From: Corticium candelabrum
Taxonomy: Eukaryota > Porifera > Homoscleromorpha > Homosclerophorida > Plakinidae
Direction of reading: 5' to 3'
Length of the DNA stretch: 64,000 nucleotides
Assembly: GCF_963422355.1 (NCBI RefSeq)
Contig: NC_085100.1
Span: 5,986,068-6,050,067, forward strand
The position numbers and the translations under genes were made by a program. Of the stretch, positions 33,223-43,451 are shown in pieces (positions within the stretch are counted from its first letter, which is position 1; each line of letters starts with the position of its first letter). The notes beneath the pieces are model-generated. The model searched no databases. It was given only the letters and a program-made list of their open reading frames with translations, and was not told where the DNA came from.

Positions 33223-34450
33223 GAATGTATAAATATATTCATTACCATGTAGTGTACAATCTATGCAGTCATTTTCGAATTTTAGTAAATCTATCATTAG
33301 AGAATATTTCCCTATATAAAATTTCTTGCATAGATATGTTAGTTTATATGTTAGTGTACTGTAGTCTTTCTGTCTGTATATTTTATCTTGCTAGTTTGTA
33401 TGTGTATATACTATTCTAGGGTACCCGGAAGGCATTGCCGTAGATTTTCTCTAGTAAAATAAAAACTCTTTTCTACTCCTAGCATCTGCTACTCTGAGCA
33501 CTTAGTGTTAGGTTATAGGCTAAACGCAACCTACAACTAGGCTAACAGTTTTTTTAGTGTAAAATGTCTTCCCTTAGAGTGTAGGCTATCTTTACACCTG
33601 TAGTCACCTGAACCCTACTGAGGTGTTGCTGGGACAAAGAGACAAATGTCCAGTCAAATTGCTATGTGTTCAATCCGCAGTAAGTTTGTTCAGATAACGT
33701 CCGATTGACAAATGTTAATTTAAGCCCTGTAACAAAAATTAAATGGCACACCTAACCAAGTGATCAAGAACATTCTTCTACGTTGTTCTTTCAACGCCAA
33801 ACTGAATTTCACAACTAAATTTAACAGGAATACTTATTTAACACAGACTGAATTCTACACGACACGTGCTCGCTATACCACAATTAATCATAGATAGATG
33901 GATTGCTTGAAGTAAGACCTGCCGACCAGTAGATACAGGTACCCGTGGTAGATTGGCTGGGTGTTGTTTGATTAGCAACTAGTGTGTGCATGTTCAGCAA
34001 GCCTTTGTATTAAATTAAGTAATAAAGCATGCGATTCAACTAGTTGAACGCAGTTTATATAGACTCATCCACTGTACAAAAGTCACTGTGAATCATATCT
34101 CTGCATGTTAGCTGCATAAATGGTACAGAAACGTCAGTCAATACCTGCTAAACCATAAATTTAGCCAAACCGTACAGTTCCGTTGCATCCATTAACATTA
34201 TTAGAAAACAGCAAATGAATTTTTAATATAGACATTAGGTTCCTCGTTTACATAAGAGTTTCCTGCCTCTCCAGCTCCTGCAACAACAAAAATTGACACA
34301 ATTGCATGTGTTTTTTGTTTGTGTGTTTGTGTTGTAGTTGTCTTTCATAGCTGTCTGTCGTTTGCACCAGATTTCTCTGTGCAATGCAAATATATTATTA
34401 CCAGGTATTATTGCTATTACAAGGCTGGTTACAATCAGAATATACTGAAT
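32666..34450. other. Intergenic with a small inverted repeat and an AT microsatellite
   Basis: No gene is seen. 32872-32985 contains GTCTGGCTACGCGG and the inverse-type CTCGCGTAGCCAGAC, probably a degraded short transposon. 33163-33220 is (TA)n flanked by (GTAT)n. Confidence 0.5.
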
Positions 34451-34544
34451 TGTCATGAATAGTGTTGTGTGTGCACGTATATAAGTTTGGTTTCCTATAT
34501 AGAGTCAGTCTTGTGTTGTGTTGTTACTGAAGCAAGTCATCACA
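34451..34544 (+). repeat. 5' LTR of the old gypsy element
   Basis: About 94 bp, starting TGTCATGAATAG and ending GTCATCACA, followed by GTGGTGACAGCAGTTAG. Confidence 0.8.
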
Positions 34545-34562
34545 GTGGTGACAGCAGTTAGT
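34545..34562 (+). promoter_or_regulatory. Primer-binding-type site of the old gypsy element
   Basis: TGGTGACAGCAGTTAG directly follows the 5' LTR and begins with the TGG expected opposite a tRNA CCA end. The tRNA was not identified. Confidence 0.6.
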
Positions 34563-34584
34563 TTGTTTTCTCTGTTGTGTGGAT

Positions 34585-37124
34585 ATGGCTGAAAAGATTG
34601 ACACACCAAGAAGTTGCGAGGTGTGTCCCACACGTACGTTTAGTTTAGTGAAAGCCTGTCTTCATCGCATTGGTTGGCATTCAAGAGTCACTTCTTAATG
34701 GTGCAACGAATCAATCAAGCAAATAACATACAACAATGGAAAGATGCAGAGTGCTGCGCCATGATGTTTTGTTTGCAGTTCTCGGGAAAGATTGAAATGT
34801 GGTTAAACCAAGCAGAGGCTGCCAGAGAAGCATGGGTAAGCAATATTAAAGAAAATGTTACATTTGTAAAAAAGGTTTGAGACTGCAGATGGGAGAGAAC
34901 AGGCTATCCGGAGGTTCAAAGAAGCCCAGCAGCAACCAGATGAAGCTCTCGCCACTTATTTGTTTGGTTGCAACAGATGGCAGACTATGCATTTGCAAAT
35001 AAAGTGCAGGAAACAAAGCGGTCTTGAGAGTTGCGGCGCATCATTGCAAGAATGACTAGCAACTTTGTCAGACAGGAAGTGTTGCATCATAAATGGTTGA
35101 CAGCTCACTAGAAGCGGAAAGAATATGATGAAATCCTCAATGTGGCAGAAGAAGCCAGATCAATTCAATGGGAATGAGAGCAGCTGTAACAATGACAGTA
35201 ACAGAAGAAACTGATTGTGTGGCTTTTGCCTCTCAAGGGATGGAACAATCTTGCACACGTCAAAGGATTTCTGAATGCCTACAAGTGCATGGTCTCTAGG
35301 GGACAGCTAGCACAAAAGAGAGCTATGAAAATAAAACTAGAAATACAATGTTGGTATTGCCACAAAGTACATTCAGGCAGTTATTGAAATTGTTGGCAGA
35401 GAGCTAGAGAGAATCCTTAATTGGAACCCCAGCAACGTCTAACAAGGCATAATGTTGGACGAACAACAATGACAGCTGTACTACAAGTTTCTGGTGATAC
35501 ATCAGATAGATAGACAGTTTGGTGTGGCAAGGAAGAGACTACCTAAGAGCCCATTTGTTTCTGTCACTGGAGTGCTGGATCATAAGAATATAGTTGCAAT
35601 GCTAAACACAGGAGCAGAATTCAGCCTAATATCTGCAAATCGGTTATCAAAAGACAGTTGGAATCGCCTGAAAGGATCACCAATTATGACGTGCAAGAGT
35701 GTTCGAGATGAGTTGGTTCAGGCAAAAGGACAAATATAGAGATTAGTGGTACCAGTTATTCTGGGCGTTGATTTCCTGTCTAGGCTCGCTTGGAAAGGTG
35801 ACCTTTGATTTTCGTGATATGAAGTTGTTGGTTTCTAGAAGTGGAGAAACAGTATAGAGGACTACAATAACATTGGACAGAAGTTGGACACTATACATGC
35901 ACAAGTACAAGAATTCGTGTCAGTTCCAGCTGGAAGTGAGACATTTATCTTGTGTACACAGCGCGAGGCATGAGGCAAGGACAAGAATATTTAGAACCAT
36001 TAAGAAACCATGAATAAATGGTCAAACCAGCGCATTCAATCGTAATTCCTTAGTCAAACAAAATGCTAGGGATTCGTGTAGCAAATGCTAATAATCAGTC
36101 AAAGGTCTTTCAAAAGGGAGAATTTGTTGCTACTTTATACCCTGATGTGTGTGTTGCAAATGGGGGAAGGAGGAGGAAGATGGGGCATGCCAGAAAGTAA
36201 TAGGGTATAAGACTTAACAGAAGTCCAGCGCAAGAAATTAGAAGCAGTGGTACAAGAATATGAAACTGTCATGTAGAAACCAGAACAGCCATTGCCTGTG
36301 GTAGACGTAGGGATAGAACATAAGCTGGAGTTGAAGCAGGGGGAAGCCTAAGATGAAAAAGCCACGTTGATTATCACAGGCAGAAATGGTGGAGGTTCAG
36401 AAGGAGATAGAAGATCTACTTCAGCAAGGTCTTATAAACACTTCTGGTAGCCCTTGTTTAGCCCCAATTGTGTGTGCTAGAAGGAAGAATGGTCAGTTGC
36501 GACTAGCGATGGATTATAAAGCTCTGAATGTGCAGACAATTTCGAATTTAGCTCATCCTATACCATTGATAAAAGATTGGTGGATAGACTGGGCAATGCA
36601 TGTTTCTTCTCTACCCTACATTTTAAATCAAGATATCATCAGATGCCGATTAGAGACAAAGCTAGGGAATTGACAGCATTTGTGGTTCCATGGGGACAGT
36701 ACCAATAGAAAAGGGGCTGCTCGTTGGCCTGGCAGGAGCCCATCAACATTCCAACAGATGATGACAGTAATTTTGGGTGATGGTCAAAACAAGGAAGATT
36801 TATGTTATCTGGAAGATATCTTGATATGGGGTCAAGACTAAGAGGAGCACATGAATCGGTTGCAAGTTGTTAACAAGATAAAAGACAGCAGGAGTAGTAC
36901 TGTCTCCAAGCAAGCATACTTTTGGAGCTAGACAAATTAAATACTTGGGTTACATAATAGAAGCAGGACAGGTAAAAATTAAAGAACGGATTGAACAAAA
37001 TGAAAGCTGAAATGACCAACAACAGTAATGGGTAGAGAAAAGCTCTTGGAGCATTTGCTTATGTGCAGAGATGATTACCAGGATGGCAGAAATAGCGAAA
37101 CCCTTGTATGGAGTTTTAGATAGA

Positions 37125-37158
<34 letters not shown>

Positions 37159-37345
37159 ATAAAAGACAGAAGTTGTTATGGACGGAACAAATGAATAAAG
37201 CATTCACGGTATTGAAAAATAGAGCAGCAAACTCAATAGCTTTGAATATTATAGACTTTTCAAAGAAGTTTGTTTTTGGTCACATATGCTAATAATGTAG
37301 CCATTGCAGCAATGTTGACTGACAGAGAAGCTAATCAACTGACAA
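34585..37345 (+). pseudogene. Old gypsy gag-protease-RT relic
   Basis: Starts MAEKIDTPRSCE at 34585. Gag pieces include NNIQQWKDAECCAMMF and RFKEAQQQPDEALATY. The protease block reads MLNTGAEFSLIS (about 35600), with Asn in place of the catalytic Asp. RT pieces are IEDLLQQGLINTSGSPC (36405), NGQLRLAMDYKALN (36490), and a CYLEDILIWG box (about 36800) where YxDD has become YLED. RNase H begins with EAIAAML-type sequence near 37300 and is cut at 37345. Several stops and shifts make it non-functional. Confidence 0.85.
37126..37155 (+). repeat. (GA)n microsatellite
   Basis: About 14 GA units expanded inside the decayed pol region of the old gypsy element. Confidence 0.9.
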
Positions 37346-37351
37346 ACCAAT

Positions 37352-37589
37352 AGTTGTATATAGAGTGCCGGTTCTGGCGAACCCCCTAGGGGGTAAGGCT
37401 TCTAGGAAGCCAATACTACTTATATGAACTACTCGTTTCTGGCGTACTTTTCTCCCTGCGCTAGTGTTGTTGTCCCTGTGTTAGTATATCCCTGCGTTGG
37501 AGATGGTTCTACTCCATCTATTTCACACTTCACCACTGTCTTCCATTCGTGAGTCTAGCTTATGTATATGCCTTGTCTATCTAGTATCT
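37352..37589 (+). repeat. Left terminal inverted repeat of the Polinton-type element
   Basis: About 238 bp matching the inverse of 43194-43445 with indels. Shared blocks include GAGTGCCGGTTCTGG, TATCCCTGCGTTGGAGATGG and CTTGTCTATCTAGTATCT, where similarity stops. Confidence 0.85.
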
Positions 37590-37619
37590 ACGCTACCACC
37601 GATATCATCAAACTTGTGA

Positions 37620-38788
37620 ACAGGATGGTCGCTCTTTCGATCTATCCAATATCAAATCGATGGCCACCTGGTCGAGGACGTCAATCAGTACCTACCTCAA
37701 GCCAGCACAATCGTAACTTTGGTCCAATTCTCGGACAACTACGGTAGAAGTACGACGACCAATATGCTGCGGTATTGCGATACCGCAAAGGGTGGTGCGG
37801 AGCCCAACGAGTTTGGTGTTCCGGGAGCAGCTCTGTTACCATTGGGCACCATGGCTGATGGTGCCAATCCAACTGGAGCTCTAATTCAAGCTATAGACTT
37901 TGCCAAAACACTCAGAAATCCCAAGTACAACATGGGATTCTGCAGTAGGCAGGAGATCATGACCAGTGCAAAATCAATCACCATGTTCCTACCCTTGAAT
38001 GCCGTGTTGGGCTCCCATCGCAATATCGACACGGTTATGTTGGGAGTGAAATACATCTACATCATAGATAGAAGTTCGCCCAACAACTATATCCATAGAG
38101 CTGCCGCTGCAGCTACAGGTAAATTCAACACCGAACATTTGTCTGTATGGATGCCCAAAGTTTGACTGTAACTCTCCATGCAGATGCATTTGGAGGCTCT
38201 ACTAGTGGCAGGCGCTCAGCGTAGTCTACTTTGAGCAAGTCAGAGTGTACAGACATCAGTTTGGAGCAGCCGAATCGAGTCCCACTTGGAGAGTCACCAG
38301 CGTTGCCAGCAAGCAATTACCTCAACACGTCTTTGTTGCGTTTGCACCTGTTAAGCAGGATGGGAGTCAACTCCAGAACAACCAAGTCTTCAACAATGCC
38401 AAGCTGACACGGTTGAGCATGTGTGTCAATAGCAGACAGTACCCACACAGAGAGATCGAAACAAACTTTGCCAAAGCCTTTAGAAACTACTCGACAGGGT
38501 ACGTTGTTCCAGGAAGCAGTCAAGAAATATTCGGACACGGATTTGGGAAGGCAAGTGTCCATCGATGACTTTGCAGAAATCTACCCAATCATACACATCG
38601 ATGTGTCCAAGCACAGAGAAACCCTGAAGATGGGCACGGCCAACCTCAAAATATGATGGCAATTGGTGAGTGATTTTAGAAACCTGGCAAACGACGACGA
38701 TTCAAGGTATCATGTCTACTGCGTGGTATTGAGTGATCAATACATGACGTTGGAAGGGGTGAGCAGTAAGATGAATGTGATCATTTAA
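37620..38788 (+). pseudogene. Major-capsid-like gene of the Polinton-type element, frame-broken
   Basis: The longest clean piece is about 37655-38165, followed in other frames by 38245-38568 and 38480-38788. Recognisable short motifs are NMLRYCDT, FLPLNAVLGSH, LSVWMPKV, RHQFGAAES, NSRQYPHREIE and, at the end, CVVLSDQYMTLEG. The order resembles double-jelly-roll capsid-like proteins carried by Polintons and adintovirus-like elements; this is from memory of the family. At least three frame changes (near 38165, 38240 and 38540-38655) break the gene, so no full product is possible. Capsids would package the element's DNA if intact. Confidence 0.65.
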
Positions 38789-38807
38789 TGTAACATATAG
38801 ATATAGC

Positions 38808-39398
38808 ATGAGTTACGTCAAGTTTGGGTTCATTCTGACGGACAGTCAGAAGGAAGCGTTACAAAATGCTGTTCAGAAACACACAAGCTACACCCTACGA
38901 TTATCTCACTCTCAGTTATCGGGAGGTGATGTTTTGAATATAACCCGGACTCAATACAACAAGATCACAAATACAAAGTCCCAGCAATGGAACATTGATT
39001 TGAAACTCTCCAAGTCGCAGATCGCTAAATACGGTGGATCGATCAGCTCAATAACAGCTCAATTTGCACCTAAAATCCTCAAACTTGCCCCCGCAATGCT
39101 CAGCACTCTAGGTCTTGCCGCAGCATCAGGTGCTATCTCTTGGCCCACCAAGAAAGCTACCAGTGGTGATGGTGCAAAATGCAAGAGAAGAAGAAAGGCC
39201 GGTACCACCAAGAAAGCTGTCAGTGGTGCCCATACTAAGCAGGGTGGATTTATGGGCACGATATTGGCCAGCCTGGCGGCATCTCTCATAGCTAGTGCGT
39301 TGGGTATCGATGGTGGAGCCGGTAGAACAGGTAAAGGATTGATGTTGCCTGGCTCAGTGGGTAGTGGAAAGAAGAGGAAAAGACGTGGAAACCTCTAA
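38808..39398 (+). CDS. Gly/Lys-rich virion-type protein of the Polinton-type element (196 aa)
   Basis: Intact frame starting MSYVKFGFILTD. Residues 1-75 hold three short related strands (SQKEALQNAVQ, YTLRLSHSQLSGGD, DLKLSKSQI), then a small-residue helix (about 80-110), a basic patch KCKRRRKAG, a hydrophobic Gly/Ala/Leu block GGFMGTILASLAASLIASAL, and a C-terminal KKRKRRGNL tail. This layout recurs as a probable minor capsid or core protein next to the major capsid gene in cnidarian and other animal Polinton-like elements. It lies 20 bp downstream of the capsid-like gene, in the same direction. Membrane- or DNA-interacting roles are inference. Confidence 0.65.
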   Translation: MSYVKFGFILTDSQKEALQNAVQKHTSYTLRLSHSQLSGGDVLNITRTQYNKITNTKSQQWNIDLKLSKSQIAKYGGSISSITAQFAPKILKLAPAMLSTLGLAAASGAISWPTKKATSGDGAKCKRRRKAGTTKKAVSGAHTKQGGFMGTILASLAASLIASALGIDGGAGRTGKGLMLPGSVGSGKKRKRRGNL

Positions 39399-39452
39399 CC
39401 AATTTACAGATCGACGAGATACTCGAGAAACGTGGGGTAGGTATATAGAGGA

Positions 39453-39689
39453 ATGTACAGTAAAGACACGCTACCCCACAAGCCCAGAGCCAATAAGTCT
39501 CTAGTCATCAACCTCAAAGATTACTTTGATGGTGATGGCACCCATCGAGGGGCCGTGTACAACAATGGGGTCAAGATGTGGAATATTTTGATAGATCCGG
39601 GATGCGCCATCCGAATGGTGTCTACCGGTATATACAAAAGACAAAAAAGCCATCGTGTACAATTTGACTCTGCTACAAGATATAAATAG
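39453..39689 (+). CDS. Small unknown protein of the Polinton-type element (78 aa)
   Basis: Intact short frame starting MYSKDTLPHKPRANK with KMWNILIDPGCAIRM near the middle. No family is recognised. Its position between virion-type and zinc-ribbon genes, same strand, suggests it belongs to the element. It could be the remnant of a longer gene. Confidence 0.35.
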   Translation: MYSKDTLPHKPRANKSLVINLKDYFDGDGTHRGAVYNNGVKMWNILIDPGCAIRMVSTGIYKRQKSHRVQFDSATRYK

Positions 39690-39839
39690 CATACTGTGTG
39701 GCTACTATTGCCTATACTTTATCATTCATCGGTGGCAAGAGCGCTCCATGAAAGATATTCTTCTCAATTTCACCCAAATGCCGTTGTGAAATGAATGCTG
39801 TGTGGTAAAGGATTTTAATATAACCATACATATAGCACC

Positions 39840-40093
39840 ATGGTGTCATACTGTGTGAGGTGTAAAAGAAAGACTCGGAATTGAATCCGACTTCTATGCG
39901 GACAAAGAACGGTAGAATAATAATGAGATCAACGTGCCTGGTGTGTGGAAACAATAAATCCAGATTCATGACGAGGAAAGAAATCGATAGTCGTGGATTG
40001 GGTGGAATTATAGCTCATATAACACATGTCGGGCCAATACTCAAAGGGATATTTGGTAGTGGAGCCAAAAAGGCTTGCATCTACCTGGCATGA
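39840..40093 (+). pseudogene. Zinc-ribbon protein (CxxC/CxxC) of the Polinton-type element
   Basis: The first part, from ATG at 39840, gives SYCVRCKRKTRN. After a one-step frame change near 39878 the second part gives RTKNGRIIMRSTCLVCGNNK. The two CxxC pairs plus KNGR match a small zinc-ribbon protein commonly found in Polinton and adintovirus-like elements. The frameshift makes it a pseudogene unless it is an assembly error. The tail (GLGGIIAHITHVGPILKG) is hydrophobic. Confidence 0.6.
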
Positions 40094-40139
40094 TAGGTTT
40101 AGGTAAGAAACAGCAGTGTAGACAGACCAACTCGCTGAA

Positions 40140-41035
40140 GAACTCCATAAACCCGCAAAACGTCGATGTCCAACGAAACGTGTCAGGGTGGGAGGTGCGG
40201 ATGACACGTAGTCTGCAGATCTTGTCAACATGCAGTCTTTCTCGAAATACAACAACGGAGTCAAGTATCTTCTCAACATCATCGACTTGTTCAGGAAGTA
40301 TGCATGGTCGATTCCTCTACGGGATAAAACGGGTAGAGGTATCGTAGAAGCTTTGGATTCGATCATACCCCAAAACCCAGGAACTTGTGGGTAGATCGTG
40401 GTGGTAAATTTTACAATAGGACCATGGATCGTTGGTTAAAAGAAAATAATATTCACAAGTATTCGATCTACAACAAAGGTAAAGCGGCGATGGTAGAAAG
40501 ATTTAAGCGGACCTAGAAAACAAGGATGTCGAAGTATTTCTCGGCCAACAACACCTATAGGTATATCGACATTTTGGATACCCTGTTGAAACAATACAAT
40601 ACCTTCTATCACACATCTATAAGAATGACACCCACCAAAGCCAGAAAAACAAACCCCTCATTTGGAATCGTCTTTGGTGATGAAGTACTGGTAAAACAAT
40701 CAAAATTCAAAATCGGTGATCGGGTTTGAATTGTTAAAAAGAAGACAACTTTTATAAAAGAATACACTTTCAATGGACTGAAGAAGTGTTTAAGGTCGTC
40801 AAAATACAGAACACCAACCCAGTGACCTACATATCAAAGAATAGAACGGAGAGACTATAGACGAACCAGAGTTACAAAAGACGTCCCACAACATGTTTCA
40901 TATCGAGAAGGTGATGCAGAGAAAGGGTTGATGAGCGTTGGTCAAATGGAAAAATATCCCAATACGTTCAATAGATGGGTGCTAATAGACAACCTCACCA
41001 CCTTGGATGAGATCTTTGATAGTGTTCCATAGTTT
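40140..41035 (+). pseudogene. Retroviral-type integrase with chromodomain-like tail, frame-broken
   Basis: Core motifs: DDTWSADLV (first Asp, about 40200), KYNNGVKYLLNIIDLF, WVDRGGKFYNRTMDRW (second Asp, about 40395) and KGKAAMVERFKRT (Glu, about 40490). Then HTSIRMTPTKARKTNP (about 40610) and FKIGDRV. The C-terminus EKYPNTFNRWVLIDNL near 40960 resembles a chromodomain. Frame changes near 40375 and 40930 and stops at about 40513 and 40727 disrupt it. Integrase of this type inserts Polinton DNA into the genome and produces the 6-bp target duplication seen here. Confidence 0.8.
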
Positions 41036-41229
41036 CTCGTAGATGATTAGAGTCTTTTGGGCGGTGAGTGTACCTCGTCGGGTTTGCTCTGAAAGCTCCA
41101 TTCGCTTGAATATCTTGGATAGAATAAAATCCAATTTGATAAATTTTCTTTGGTGGAGACTATACCATATTCTCTCTATCCGTCAAATTTTCATCGCGAC
41201 CGTCCTCTTCTCATCCTTGGTGAAATCGG

Positions 41230-41567
41230 AGCGTTACAATTGGTTCCTGATGTGGTATATTTGAGATAGTATTCGGCTATTTTGACGCACTGAGTGTTTG
41301 GTCTCGCTCTTGCACAGTCTATGTAGTAGATGCTACCACATTCCATGCATTTGTATTCGCATTCGCACACCTTTTAAATTTTGTACCACAGTCACATTTT
41401 GTAGGTATGGGCTCAATCCATTCCAATTTCTTCGGAGGATGGAGGGTGCAATACCAACACTCGTCATCGTAGTGAATGGTGGTCCGACAATGAGGACATT
41501 GGATAACCTCTCGAGATTCGCAGCAAGTACCAATGCAATACCAATCGTCTGCTTTGCACATACACAA
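41230..41567 (-). CDS. Cys-rich zinc-binding-type protein of the Polinton-type element
   Basis: Minus-strand frame starting MCMCKADDWYCIGTCCES with CPHCRTTIHYDDECWYC and KCDCGTKF. After the clean frame (to 41319) an alternative frame continues CMECGSIYYIDC, suggesting one frame change near 41390. Eight or more Cys in CxxC pairs suggest zinc binding. No named family. Its strand is opposite to the capsid and integrase genes. Confidence 0.45.
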
Positions 41568-41644
41568 CTTCCTATATGTATAGGGTATATTCTTCTCATA
41601 AGTTTTTATCTAATAGGGCGTAATATTCTTATATAACCGTTATA

Positions 41645-42102
41645 TAGCCATCGAGACACTCAAATACCTCTTGAACTTGTACAACAAAAGTAATATCAGT
41701 GCGGTGGCTCTCGACTGTGCATTGCCCGATTTGAATTCACCCACCAAAGAGCTCACGTACCTCTTACAATTATACAACCAGGAACATATCGGTGGCATGG
41801 AACTTGACTATGCATTGTGCAATCTGACATCGAAGATGCTGAAATACCTCTTAGAACTATACAAGCATGATAGAATCGGTGATGAGGTACTCAACTCGGC
41901 ATTGCATGTTCTGAAACCTCCTGACAAAGATATGGATATGAAGGAAGCGTCATATAAACCCAAACAGAAAGAGGAGATCAAAGAGGAATCGTACGATGAA
42001 CCCTGGTGTATGCCGGGTTGGGTACCATCTCCAGAACCGACATCTGACAAACCAAAACATATTAGAAAAATAACCCTTCTAGAGGGTTACGAGTGTTGTT
42101 GA
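41645..42102 (+). CDS. Three-unit helical repeat protein of the Polinton-type element
   Basis: From 41671 (Met) or a little upstream. About three units of 36 residues of the form L-x-YLL-x-LYN (LKYLLNLYNKSNISA, LTYLLQLYNQEHIGG, LKYLLELYKHDRIGD), each followed by LD/NxAL. An acidic-basic tail with WCMPGWVPSPEP follows. The units look like helix-turn-helix solenoid repeats, and the family is not identified. The frame is intact and the neighbouring minus-strand gene is convergent. Confidence 0.5.
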
Positions 42103-42120
42103 TGGTGTGGGTGAGTCTCC

Positions 42121-42905
42121 TCAATCTGAATCGATAGCGGCCCAGATGTAACACAATTGAACGATTTCTTCGTGATTACCCTCTTCGGCATATGTCATGG
42201 CCCATTCAAGATCGGTGGCACCCCATCTATGGCATAGAATCACTATCATAATGTGACCGTACCTGGCGGCATGAGCCATGGCGTCATTGAATGCTTCAGC
42301 ACTCTAATCGTGATACAGGCGCACTGTAGATTTGTGGCCGTTGCATGCAGTACTCACCATAGCCAGGTCAACGTCTGTGGCTCCCAAATCATGACATAGT
42401 TGCACGATAGAATTATGACCTTTCTCTGCAGCATACGCCATAGCCTGGTCAATCTCATGGGCTCCCCAATTGCGACACAGGCAAACTATGAATTCGTGAA
42501 GTTTGCATGCAGCACACACCATAGCCTTGTCGACATCAGTGGCTCCCCATTCGTGACATGGTCACACAAAATATTTTCATGGCCAGCGTCTGTTGCCCAG
42601 GCTATGGATTGATCGAAATTGGTGACACTCCCAATCACGATACAGACGCATGATGTTTTCTTTACTGCCACTTGCGGCCCATAACATAGCCAAGTCAAGA
42701 TCGGTGGCTCCAAATCTCGACATAAATAAACAAACCTTCTGCGGCCCATTCCATGACTTCGTCAAGATTGACCTTGTCATAGTTGTGACACAATCGCACG
42801 ACGTGTATATGACCACCGTATGCAGCCATGTTCATAGCCTCTTAGATGAGAGTGGTGCCAAGTTGTCGAGCCAGGTGCACCATAACGGTATGGCGGCAAA
42901 TGGCA
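42121..42905 (-). pseudogene. Ankyrin-like repeat array of the Polinton-type element
   Basis: About eight units of 33 residues with consensus GHxxIVxLCHxWGATDxDxAMxxAA, e.g. GHNSIVQLCHDLGATDVD, GHIMIVILCHRWGATDLE and GHIHVVRLCHNYDKVNLD. Units lie in three frames with an in-frame stop (about 42300) and shifts near 42540 and 42700. Similar GH..IV.LC..WGA repeats occur in large DNA viruses and animal Polinton-like elements, where they are thought to contact host proteins. That role is inference. Confidence 0.65.
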
Positions 42906-43193
42906 GCCATGGTCCTGACTTGATTAGAAGAAAGGGTATACTGGTCTGTAATGAAATTTTTCCCATTGGGATGCATTCGACCACCCAACCAGTAGACTCC
43001 TAACCGTCGGTGAAAATGTATAGGAAAGTGGCAAGAGATTGACTATGATAACACACCGCTTGAACAGCGGTAAGAACTCTCAAAGATATCATCGCTGTGC
43101 TATATACTATAGATCACATTTGTCTAATAGGACGTTCAACACGAGCTTCCTCATCTCGGGCACAGAGTGTGGGTGCTCGCCCTCGACGAGGGA
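42906..43193. other. Right interior spacer of the Polinton-type element
   Basis: No gene is recognised between the ankyrin-like array and the right TIR. A short N-terminal extension of the array gene is possible. Confidence 0.4.
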
Positions 43194-43445
43194 AGATACT
43201 AGATAGACAAGATATATACATACATTAGACTCACAAGCGGGAGAAAGGGGTGGAGGGGCAAAATAGATGGGGTAGAACCATCTCCAACGCAGGGATATAC
43301 TAATGCAGGGACAAAAATACTAACGTAGGACAAAAATACTAACGTAGAAAAAAAGTGTGACAGAAACGAGTAGTCCATATACGTAGTATTAGCTTCCTAG
43401 AAGCCTTACAGGAGGTGCACCAGAACCGGCACTCTATATACTACT
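43194..43445 (-). repeat. Right terminal inverted repeat of the Polinton-type element
   Basis: Inverse of the left TIR with about 14 bp net extra length, largely from a local duplication of CAAAAATACTAACGTAG. Ends ...ACTCTATATACTACT, then the ACCAAT target duplication. Confidence 0.85.
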
Positions 43446-43451
43446 ACCAAT

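Larger units (their letters stand above)
37352..43445 (+). mobile_element. Polinton/Maverick-type element, 6.1 kb, no DNA polymerase seen
   Basis: Flanked by the 6-bp direct repeat ACCAAT (37346-37351 and 43446-43451). Ends are AGTTGTATATAGAGTGCC and the inverse of AGTAGTATATAGAGTGCC: the 5'-AG termini and 6-bp duplication of Polintons. The terminal inverted repeats are about 240-250 bp. Genes seen: capsid-like, a Gly/Lys-rich virion-like protein, a small zinc-ribbon protein, retroviral-type integrase, a Cys-rich protein, a three-unit repeat protein and an ankyrin-like array. No protein-primed DNA polymerase B, packaging ATPase or maturation protease is visible, and the length is well under the usual 15-20 kb. 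Several genes carry frameshifts, so it is a defective or non-autonomous copy. Such elements are related to adintoviruses. Confidence 0.87.

Noticed and set aside
41319..41636. Plus-strand frames opposite the Cys-rich gene
   Set aside because: Only the minus strand shows paired CxxC motifs; the others are shadows.
43010..43100. Possible tRNA-like stretch near the right end of the Polinton-type element
   Set aside because: No cloverleaf with TTC-type T-loop and acceptor stem can be drawn.
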